Notes under the pieces: model-generated
What the model was told of the DNA's origin: nothing
Database searches by the model: none
The model's input: only the letters and a program-made list of their open reading frames with translations
Program-made: the position numbers and the translations under genes
DNA from: JAUWOY01 sp034431315
Lineage (GTDB): Bacteria; Chloroflexota; Anaerolineae; VGOG01
Length of the DNA: 20,232 nucleotides
NCBI GenBank assembly: GCA_034431315.1
Contig: DAOUDK010000054.1
Location: 1-20,232 of the forward strand
Reading direction: 5' to 3'
Part shown: positions 1-6,104 of the stretch, piece by piece
Position numbering within the stretch: the stretch's first letter is position 1
Layout of the letters: each line of letters starts with the position of its first letter

Positions 1-139
1 ATACATCTGTTGACTGTCGCCCATCAACTCCTCCCCAAAGATGGCTTTCTCACAAGTATGCCACATAGGGGACTTATTGGCAAGTCGATGAAATGTTAAA
101 TTTGTCAGTCAATCAGGTCCACGCCTTCTAAAAGAGCTA
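1..139. other. Left-edge non-coding stretch
   Basis: I see no convincing coding region, RNA gene or terminator here. The stretch is AT-richer than the genes to its right and ends at the inverted-repeat element that starts at 140. Whatever gene lies further left is outside the window. Confidence 0.4.
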
Positions 140-266
140 CTAGCAGCCTGTCGGAGAGAACGCTCTCCGACAAAACTGCCTACCATAAACCAGTTGAAAC
201 AATGGAAAACCATTTGTTTACAACACGTAGGTTGTCCATAATTCGATTACTCCGACAGACTGCTAG
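140..266. mobile_element. MITE-like element with 17-bp terminal inverted repeats
   Basis: The left end (140-156, CTAGCAGCCTGTCGGAG) and the right end (250-266, CTCCGACAGACTGCTAG) are inverted copies matching at 16 of 17 positions. The element is 127 bp and too short to encode a transposase. Just inside the left end there is a perfect hairpin at 149-172 (10-bp arms TGTCGGAGAG/CTCTCCGACA, 4-nt loop). No clear target duplication is visible. The right repeat contains the TAG stop codon of the neighbouring subtilase-like gene (263-265). It could be a true MITE mobilised by a transposase encoded elsewhere, or the remnant of a larger IS. Confidence 0.6.
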
Positions 267-2026
267 GAACTATAGTTCTTGAAGAGCAAAGGCAGGTAGT
301 TTCTCCAGCACTGTGTATAGACAGCGGTTGCGGTGATCGTTTTCGGGTTGTTCACGTGATTGGTCATGGTGCTGGTGGCGGTGATGGGCGCGGTATAAAG
401 GCCATAATCTGACAAGCCGCTTTTATCTATGGAAACCGTTACCCAAGATGGCGTGTAGCCCTCGCAGGAGCTGATAGAAAGCCAAGAAGCTATCGCTGTG
501 ACGCTCCACGTGGAACAGCTTGTATTCGGATTGGTGATCTTCCGCGACGGGGGAGCACAACCATCACAGACGAGGAAGTAAAAGGGATCATCATATTCTA
601 CTTCAAGGTAATGGGTCGTTGTCATCACAGCGGCGCTGGCATCAATACGTCCGTAGCCGAAGTAGTCGTCTCTGCCGGGTTCGCCCAGGTCAACAGCCGT
701 GGACTCAATGATGTCCTCCACCTCGTCGGGCGTCAAATGGGGGTTAACCGACCAGATCAGCGCTGCCAGCCCCGAGACGTGGGGGACGGCCGCATGAGTG
801 CTAGAGAGCCTCCCGTAGCCGCACTTCCATTCACCTAATACGGACCTACAATAGACACCCAAGATATCAACTCCAGGTGCGGCGACGTCCACCTTGTCAT
901 TGTGAGTTGAGAACTCAGGGTGCCCATCGTCAGGGTCAGTGGCAGCGACGGAAACAACGAGATCGAGAGCTGCGGGATATTTATAGGAGCCATCGAAAGT
1001 ATCCCCGGCGGCAGCAACAACGAGAGCGCCCTTAGAGTGAGCATAGTCTACTGCGTCCTGCAGCGGCGGGGAGGGGATGGAGCCGGTAAGTGTCCAGCTC
1101 AGGTTTATGATCTTTGCCCCTTTATCAGCGGCATAGCGGATGCCGCCCGTTATGTGATGAATGTATCCACGACCCTGATCGTCCAGCACCTTGATAGGCA
1201 TGATCTCAGCCCCCCAGGATACTCCTGCCATCCCCAGGCCGTTGTTTGTCTCAGCCGCAGCGATGCTGGCAACGAAGGTGCCGTGTCCGTAATCGTCTTG
1301 AGGTTCACCATGCCAATTGACAAAATCCCAACCATGCACATCGTCTATGTAGCCATTCCCATCGTCATCAAGGCCATTGCCCGCTATCTCGTCTGGGTTT
1401 GTCCATATTTTATCCTTTAACTCAGGGTGTTCAAGATCAACGCCCGAGTCAACAAAGGCGACAACCACCTTGTCATTGCCAGTGGTGATGGTGAAAGCGG
1501 CGGGGGCTTCAATCTTGGGAAGGTTCCACTGCGAAGAGAAATACGGATCATTAGGCTCGACATCCAGGACGCGAAAGCCGTAATCAGGCCCGGCCGCGAT
1601 AGCGTCTGCAATCTGAACGACGTAATTAGGCTCGGCGTACTCCACCAGAGAGCTACGCTTTAGTTCCTCTGCCTTCTCTAGCTCGCGGCCCTGGGGCACG
1701 GACAGCAGCCTGAGGCCCAGGTTGTCCATCTCATCCAAGATGCTTATGTCCTCAGCGAGGAGCAAAGACTGCACACCAGCTTGCGGAATGCCCTCTTTGA
1801 ATTTGACAATGATCTCGCCCGCCTTGAATTCCATCGCGCCACGCCCCCCCTCTTTCCCCCCCAAAGCGGCGTCCTGAGCTTGTCGAAGGGTTGGGGGGGA
1901 TGAAGGGGAAGCTGGGTCGGTCGTCCTCGGTATTGGCTCTTCGGCAAAAGCAAGACAGGGGAGAAGGAGCACAAGAACAACCAATAGAAAATGCAAAATA
2001 CTTTTAATCGTTGGTGCGCCCTTCAT
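263..2026 (-). CDS. Secreted subtilisin-like (S8) protein with degenerate catalytic residues
   Basis: About 587 residues. I chose the ATG at 2026 because a signal peptide (MKGAPTIKSILHFLLVV..., cleavage near AFAEEP) starts there and a purine-rich GGGAGAGAG ribosome site precedes it; the upstream extension runs into promoter DNA. In order: signal peptide, low-complexity linker with LRQAQDAAL (a translated repeat), a propeptide-like region (FKAGEIIVKFKEGI), S8 domain, a cysteine-bearing C-terminal domain, and the tail YLPLLFKN. The Asp (VDSGVD, D193) and His (YGHGTFVA, H248) of the triad are present. The Ser box expected as GTSMAAPH reads STHAAVPH, with His (H411) where the nucleophile belongs, and the oxyanion Asn is Asp (AAAGD, D342). 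It is probably exported; proteolytic activity is doubtful, so it may be a binding or scaffold pseudoprotease. It has its own promoter. Confidence 0.85.
   Translation of the reverse strand: MKGAPTIKSILHFLLVVLVLLLPCLAFAEEPIPRTTDPASPSSPPTLRQAQDAALGGKEGGRGAMEFKAGEIIVKFKEGIPQAGVQSLLLAEDISILDEMDNLGLRLLSVPQGRELEKAEELKRSSLVEYAEPNYVVQIADAIAAGPDYGFRVLDVEPNDPYFSSQWNLPKIEAPAAFTITTGNDKVVVAFVDSGVDLEHPELKDKIWTNPDEIAGNGLDDDGNGYIDDVHGWDFVNWHGEPQDDYGHGTFVASIAAAETNNGLGMAGVSWGAEIMPIKVLDDQGRGYIHHITGGIRYAADKGAKIINLSWTLTGSIPSPPLQDAVDYAHSKGALVVAAAGDTFDGSYKYPAALDLVVSVAATDPDDGHPEFSTHNDKVDVAAPGVDILGVYCRSVLGEWKCGYGRLSSTHAAVPHVSGLAALIWSVNPHLTPDEVEDIIESTAVDLGEPGRDDYFGYGRIDASAAVMTTTHYLEVEYDDPFYFLVCDGCAPPSRKITNPNTSCSTWSVTAIASWLSISSCEGYTPSWVTVSIDKSGLSDYGLYTAPITATSTMTNHVNNPKTITATAVYTQCWRNYLPLLFKNYSS
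1839..1912. repeat. In-frame dispersed palindromic repeat in the subtilase linker
   Basis: The core GTCCTGAGCTTGTCGAAGG (1871-1889) is flanked by C-runs on the left and G-runs on the right, giving an overall inverted repeat. From memory, the TTCGACAAGCTCAGGAC type is a common dispersed repeat in environmental genomes, and its translation LRQAQ is a familiar artefact peptide. Here it is read in frame between the signal peptide and the propeptide. A related core is at 13321-13347. Confidence 0.5.
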
Positions 2027-2097
2027 CGGCTCTCTCCCTCCACATAAGCCGTCTACTGGAAGTTTCTCTGCCAGCCCTCTCTTTGCCTGCACCTGAA

Positions 2098-2126
2098 ATG
2101 ATACCACAAGATACCATTTGTGTCAA
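2098..2126 (-). promoter_or_regulatory. Sigma-70-type promoter of the subtilase-like gene
   Basis: The minus strand reads TTGACA (2121-2126), a 17-nt spacer, then TATCAT (2098-2103). The -35 box is perfect and the -10 box has one mismatch. It lies about 70 nt upstream of the chosen start at 2026. An 11-bp dyad, AACAATTTGTT (2125-2135), abuts the -35 box and could be an operator; that part is speculative. Confidence 0.7.
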
Positions 2127-2213
2127 CAATTTGTTAGTCGTGTCCCCGTCCCGGTACTCATATCAAAAAGGCGACAGTTTGCTTCAGCAAGTTGATGTAA
2201 CCAGATTGGACAA

Positions 2214-2240
2214 GGGGGGAGTAGGTTCCCTACTCCCCCC
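2214..2240 (-). terminator. Strong hairpin after the two-domain secreted gene
   Basis: A perfect 12-bp inverted repeat (GGGGGGAGTAGG / CCTACTCCCCCC) with a 3-nt loop lies about 50 nt beyond the stop of the 2292-3437 gene. The T-run after it is weak (TTGT), so this is a terminator-like or 3'-protective hairpin rather than a textbook intrinsic terminator. It would end the four-gene unit that starts at 5562. Confidence 0.5.
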
Positions 2241-2291
2241 CATATAAGCTTTATCCACCTGAGCTGCCCCTTGCACTACAGGCTGCGTTTT

Positions 2292-3437
2292 CTAAGGGTG
2301 ATTCTTCAATACCAGGGGCAAATAGACTCTATGCAAAACCGACCAATTTGTAACACCGTCAACGTACCCATCTTTCACGACGTGAGTTCTATACGGGCCT
2401 GGGGGAAAACCAGTCACATAATAATAGGTTACACTGATGGCCTTCGTCCCTGATCCGGTAAGAGGTATCCTTGGACTCTCATAGAAACCGGTATGACCTT
2501 CATAGGCATCTATCCCTACTTCTGCTTCCACATCGGCATAGTCGAAAACCGCCCAGACGGTCCGCGTGCCTTCTATGAATTCCTCTTTAGGTAGCCCATC
2601 AGGTGAAATGCTCATGCGAAGGTTCTTGATCTCGCCTGGCCCACCTGGACGCACGTGCCACAGTTTGGACTTGATGAGCAGGCTCCCTGAATATATATTG
2701 GCTGTATAGTTTCCGGCGGGAATGGCGGCCCCGCTATAACTAAGGGGGATACACTTGGTGCCCTCGTCCGTGTATGGTTGAGTAGCATCATACAAAATAA
2801 CCTCATTCCAAAAGCGATCAATTCCAACGCAGCTTCCGTCGCAGGAATTCGTTTGACTGATCACTTTCACGGTTATGGTATGCAGCTCAGAACTCAAACC
2901 GCTAACTATTACCCTCTCCGCTTTCGTCGTAGTAGCAGCGCACATGTCCACAGTGATGGGCGTGCCGCTATCCACCTGCACCTCAGCAACGCCGCCATCG
3001 GCATCTTTAACATACGACATTGAAATCGCGTCCGCCTTGAAGGTCGAGGTTAACGTTGCGTTGGGGCTCACCGCGCCACACGCCTTGACGTATTGCTCTC
3101 CGGTTTCCTCAGACCAGGTCTCAGTGGTCCAACCGGATGACTTTATCACCGAAGAGTGTTCCGCCTCCACCCTGAACTTAGGGCCGTCGACCTTGATTTT
3201 CATCTCTTCCCCGTGCATATCGGAGTAGTCGAAGACCAAATATACAGTCTCCGTGCCAGCAGGGAAGAGGTCTATAGGATCGCCGTCGCACGAGTCACTC
3301 ATGTGAAGGTTCGTGATCGTGCCTTGCTCGTTGGTTGCAAGGGGACTCACCACCTTCGCGCCTACCGCTCCTATCAGCACCACAGTCAACACCAGTGCTA
3401 CAATAGCGGCTACCACTGCTTCTCTTTTCACTTTCAT
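2292..3437 (-). CDS. Secreted two-domain protein with YLPLVLKN C-terminus
   Basis: 381 residues starting at ATG 3437 behind AAAGGAGTC. A basic N-terminus and hydrophobic stretch (about residues 5-27) form a signal peptide. Two copies of a domain follow that is also found in the next two paralogues upstream. Copy 1 (about 41-256) opens ITNLHMSDSCDGD and contains VYLVFDYSDMHGEE, a Cys-bearing insertion, and an ending YSGSLLIKSKLWHV. Copy 2 (about 262-365) opens IKNLRMSISPDG and contains VWAVFDYADVEAE and NWSV. The tail HRVYLPLVLKNHP (residues 372-379 for YLPLVLKN) matches the tails of two other exported proteins in this window. It is the last gene of the unit, 34 bp after the rhodanese reading frame. 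I do not recognise the domain; an extracellular structural or binding role is only a guess. Confidence 0.8.
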   Translation of the reverse strand: MKVKREAVVAAIVALVLTVVLIGAVGAKVVSPLATNEQGTITNLHMSDSCDGDPIDLFPAGTETVYLVFDYSDMHGEEMKIKVDGPKFRVEAEHSSVIKSSGWTTETWSEETGEQYVKACGAVSPNATLTSTFKADAISMSYVKDADGGVAEVQVDSGTPITVDMCAATTTKAERVIVSGLSSELHTITVKVISQTNSCDGSCVGIDRFWNEVILYDATQPYTDEGTKCIPLSYSGAAIPAGNYTANIYSGSLLIKSKLWHVRPGGPGEIKNLRMSISPDGLPKEEFIEGTRTVWAVFDYADVEAEVGIDAYEGHTGFYESPRIPLTGSGTKAISVTYYYVTGFPPGPYRTHVVKDGYVDGVTNWSVLHRVYLPLVLKNHP

Positions 3438-3471
3438 TTTTGAGACTCCTTTCGGTTTTGTTAGTCGAATT

Positions 3472-4005
3472 TCACTTCTCGACGGGGTATCCCGCCTCTT
3501 GCCAACGGTCGAACTCTACCCCCATGGCCTTGACATCACTGAACCCCTTGTCAAGTAGAAATTGTGCCGCACGGGCACTGTCATCCGGAGGTGGTCAACA
3601 GCGGCCACAATAGGTGATTACCTCTTTATCGCGAGGAAGCTCAGTATAACGGGCTTCCATCTCCCGCTGCCAGGGAATTGAGACCGCTCCTGATATGTGA
3701 CCCTCATCGAAATCCTCTTTGCTGCGCACATCAACGATGACTATGTCCGCCCCAACGTCCAGCTTCTCCTTCAACTGCTCCAGGCTAATGCGAGGCACGG
3801 CAGATCCGCTATCTGGAACACCAGGTGGGGTAGAAGGCTGCCATAATTGTCGTATCTGGCGAACGACGGTAGATCTAAACTGCTGGAGGGTAACTGCTCC
3901 TGGGCCACCGGCTGCGGAGTACAGCCTGCCCAGCCATACCCCCACCACGAAGACGACCACAATCCCCAGAACGCCCAGTACTTTGTAAATGGCTTTCCTG
4001 GCCAT
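3472..4005 (-). CDS. Membrane-anchored rhodanese-like protein, candidate selenoprotein (in-frame UGA)
   Basis: The ATG at 4005 has a strong GGAGGAGGAG site. Residues 6-27 form an N-terminal membrane anchor, then a linker, then a rhodanese domain with DVRSKEDFDEGHI (92-104) and the active-site strand VITYCGRC (C133, C136). A UGA follows at once (codon 137, 3595-3597). The same frame stays open for 40 more codons and supplies exactly the missing half of the domain: SARAAQFLLDKGF, then FDRWQEAGYPVEK and TAA-like gene spacing to the next gene, ending with TGA at 3472. Stopping at 3595 would leave half a domain. Rhodaneses move sulfane sulfur through an active-site Cys; a Cys-Sec pair would be redox-active. 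The alternatives are a recent nonsense mutation (pseudogene) or a truncated protein ending at 3595. It is third in a four-gene exported-protein unit. Confidence 0.65.
3564..3578 (-). promoter_or_regulatory. Candidate bacterial SECIS hairpin
   Basis: Downstream of the in-frame UGA, after 16 nt, the minus strand reads GTGCC-CGTGC-GGCAC: a 5-bp perfect stem with a 5-nt loop that has G at its second position. A loop 16-37 nt after UGA with a G among its first two bases agrees with the published bacterial SECIS consensus as I remember it. The stem is short, so chance is possible. Confidence 0.4.
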
Positions 4006-4033
4006 CAAGTCTCCTCCTCCTTGGGAAGGATGG

Positions 4034-4561
4034 CTAACGGGCAGCCAGCACCCGGTAAATGGCCCAGGCAGCAAGTATGATCAGCAGTATTGCAGCGGCC
4101 GGGACAGCAAAGTCCTTCACCTGGTTGTAGATCTCGGCAACAGGCGACGTTGTTGTTGGCGTGGCGACGGGCTTCGCTACCGGTTCGCCAACTTCCCATA
4201 TTATAGTCCTGCTTACGTATTCACCCAGGTAGAAATTGGTGACATACCGACCATCGGGGAAGTACCCATCACTGGTCGTAGTTGCCACGGACTCCGTCCC
4301 AGATCCAGTGTATTCTTGGGGCTGCTCGGAGAGAATGCTGCCGTAATTGTCATAGACCCTTACTTTTATTGACTCCCCCGTCATGTCGGCGTACTCGAAG
4401 ATAGCATAGACGACGGTTGTACCTGAGGGAAACTGGGTCATGGCTGGCCCATCGGGAGTATCGCTCAGATGGGCGGTAGACACGCCCCCCTGGGCCATAG
4501 CGATACTGGCTAACAAGATGGTCAAGGATAGAGCTATAGCGATAGGAACAAGACGTTTCAT
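4034..4561 (-). CDS. Exported single-domain protein with C-terminal membrane anchor
   Basis: 175 residues, ATG 4561 preceded by AAAGGAGTG. Signal peptide at 1-23 (ending AMAQ), one copy of the shared domain (about 28-124: HLSDTPDGPAMTQFPSGTTVVY, FEYADMTGE, VRVYDNYGS, YTGSGTESV, FPDGRYVTNFY, TIIWEV), a short Pro/Thr linker, a C-terminal transmembrane helix (about 152-171) and a basic end (YRVLAAR). This topology puts the domain outside the cell, anchored at its C-terminus. It is close in sequence to the gene upstream (4600-5562) and is a tandem duplicate. The gaps to its neighbours are 38 and 28 bp, consistent with cotranscription. Function unknown. Confidence 0.8.
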   Translation of the reverse strand: MKRLVPIAIALSLTILLASIAMAQGGVSTAHLSDTPDGPAMTQFPSGTTVVYAIFEYADMTGESIKVRVYDNYGSILSEQPQEYTGSGTESVATTTSDGYFPDGRYVTNFYLGEYVSRTIIWEVGEPVAKPVATPTTTSPVAEIYNQVKDFAVPAAAILLIILAAWAIYRVLAAR

Positions 4562-4599
4562 TGGTTAACACTCCTTTTGTAAGATAGTTTGGGGGAAAA

Positions 4600-5562
4600 T
4601 CAAGAAGACCGCCTCTGCCAAAGAAACAAGGCCACGGAGATCAATAGCACCGCTACACCGACATAGCCTACAACGCCCAGGAAGTTCTTTGCACCTTCTG
4701 TGGTGCCTGAAGTGGCTGTGGGGATGGGGGTAAACTTCGGCGTCAGCGCGGTTGTCGGGGTTGGCAATGCCGTTGTCGGGGTGGGAGATGGTGAGATCGT
4801 CTCAGCCGTAGCTGGCACTGGGGTGGTTGTGGACGTAACTGTGACCAAGGTTGGCGTTAGTGATACCTCTGTGGCCATTGGCAGCGTCGGCGTCGGCGTC
4901 AGCGTCGGCTGCCCTGGCTCTAGTGTTGGCGTCGGTGGCATCGGGGTTGGCGTCGCCTGTTCCGGCGTTGGTGTCGGCGTAGGCAGCGCTGATGTCGGAG
5001 TAGGCGTAGGCGTGGCCAGCACCGGATAGGGGGTTGCCGGCGCTGATGTAGGGGTGGGAGGCATCGGTGTCGCCGTAGCTGTCGCTGGAATAGGTGTGGG
5101 CGTGGGAGGCACAGGTGTCGCCGTAGCCGTTGCCGGTTCGGGCGTGGGAGTGGGAGTGGCCATCCCAGCGCCTGCAGTTACTTCCCAGATGATGGTGCTA
5201 ATCGGAAACAAGCCGCTGTACAAATTGGTGACATACCGATCATCGGGAAAAGCCCCTCCCCCGGCGAGCGATACCTCGACGGACTCTGTCCCAGACTCTG
5301 TATAAGCCTTGGTCTGCTCAAATAGGACGTTGCCTACATTGTCATACACCCTTACCATGATCTCTTCGTTTTGCATCTCAGAGTAGTCGAAGACAACGTA
5401 AACCACGCTTATCCCAGAGGGGAACTGGGTCATCTCCTCCCCACCAGGGGTATCGGTCATACGAAGACTGCCGGGAACAACGGTCCCCGCGTAGATAATG
5501 CCGACCAGCAGAGCGCCTAGCAATATGGCTAATCCAACAACCCGAGCAGTTAATCGCTTCAT
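4600..5562 (-). CDS. Exported domain protein with long Thr-Pro linker and C-terminal anchor
   Basis: 320 residues. Signal peptide (1-26), one shared domain (about 30-128: MTDTPGGEEMTQFPSG, VVFDYSEMQNEE, VRVYDNVGN, YTESGTESV, FPDDRYVTNLYSG, STIIWEV), then about 150 residues of TPTPTP/ATATATP repeats, a transmembrane helix (about 295-315) and a basic end (WQRRSS). The linker is a likely extended, possibly glycosylated stalk that lifts the domain off the surface. The ATG at 5562 starts like its paralogue (MKRL...), but the GGAGGGAG site is about 18 nt away, unusually far. This is the first gene behind the consensus promoter at 5636-5664. The domain is unrecognised. Confidence 0.8.
   Translation of the reverse strand: MKRLTARVVGLAILLGALLVGIIYAGTVVPGSLRMTDTPGGEEMTQFPSGISVVYVVFDYSEMQNEEIMVRVYDNVGNVLFEQTKAYTESGTESVEVSLAGGGAFPDDRYVTNLYSGLFPISTIIWEVTAGAGMATPTPTPEPATATATPVPPTPTPIPATATATPMPPTPTSAPATPYPVLATPTPTPTSALPTPTPTPEQATPTPMPPTPTLEPGQPTLTPTPTLPMATEVSLTPTLVTVTSTTTPVPATAETISPSPTPTTALPTPTTALTPKFTPIPTATSGTTEGAKNFLGVVGYVGVAVLLISVALFLWQRRSS
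4738..5160. repeat. Low-complexity repeats encoding the Thr-Pro stalk
   Basis: On the plus strand this is an irregular run of GTTGGCGTCGGCGT-like hexamers; on the coding strand it gives TPTPTP, ATATATP and PPTPTP units. It creates open but meaningless Gly-Val reading frames on the plus strand. Confidence 0.75.
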
Positions 5563-5635
5563 GAAATAGAGTTTTATGCTCCCTCCAGATTTGATGCCAG
5601 ACCTGACGTCAAGGCCCTGGAACTAAACAGCGCAT

Positions 5636-5664
5636 ATTATACCATTTTAACCAGGGGATGTCAA
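5636..5664 (-). promoter_or_regulatory. Perfect-consensus sigma-70 promoter overlapping the aroQ 3' end
   Basis: The minus strand reads TTGACA (5659-5664), a 17-nt spacer, then TATAAT (5636-5641). The -35 box overlaps the aroQ stop codon (5661-5663). Transcription would start near 5629 and give a leader of about 65 nt for the exported-protein unit. An imperfect palindrome around GACGTC lies in this leader (about 5601-5613). Confidence 0.8.
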
Positions 5665-6104
5665 TTTTTCGCCAGCTTCATCAACAGGGCCTCTAACCCC
5701 AGGACGTAGCTTTGCCAGCCGAAGCCCGCGATCTGGCCGAGGCAGACGGGGGCGACGACGGAGAGATGCCGAAAATCCTCGCGAGCCTGGACGTTGGAGA
5801 GGTGGACTTCGACGGCAGGCAAACCAACGGCCGCGATGGCGTCGCGGATGGCATAGCTGTAATGCGTATAAGCACCAGGGTTGATAACCAAACCATCGGC
5901 CCAGCCAACCGCCTGGTGGATGGCGTCAATGATGGCCCCTTCGTGATTCGACTGGAAGGTGCGCACTTCGACACCCTTGTCAGCAGCGTACGCCCGCAAC
6001 CGCCTGTTGATTTCCTCCAGAGTGGCCGAGCCGTAGACCTCCGGCTCCCGCGTGCCCAACAAGTTCAGGTTAGGCCCGTGAATAATAAGAATCTTCACGA
6101 TCAT
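5661..6104 (-). CDS. aroQ: Type II 3-dehydroquinate dehydratase
   Basis: 147 residues, the usual length for the family. It removes water from 3-dehydroquinate to give 3-dehydroshikimate, the third shikimate step, in the cytoplasm; the type II enzyme is normally a dodecamer. Seen here: IHGPNLNLLGTREPEVYG with the catalytic Tyr24, INPGAYTHYSYAIRDA, EVHLSN with His101, and REDFRHLS. The ATG at 6104 overlaps the aroKB stop (ATGA), so the two are translationally coupled. It is the last gene of the aro operon. Confidence 0.97.
   Translation of the reverse strand: MIVKILIIHGPNLNLLGTREPEVYGSATLEEINRRLRAYAADKGVEVRTFQSNHEGAIIDAIHQAVGWADGLVINPGAYTHYSYAIRDAIAAVGLPAVEVHLSNVQAREDFRHLSVVAPVCLGQIAGFGWQSYVLGLEALLMKLAKN

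Noticed and set aside
4700..5305. Gly-Val-rich plus-strand frames
   Set aside because: They are the complement of Thr-Pro codons in the stalk of the minus-strand protein.
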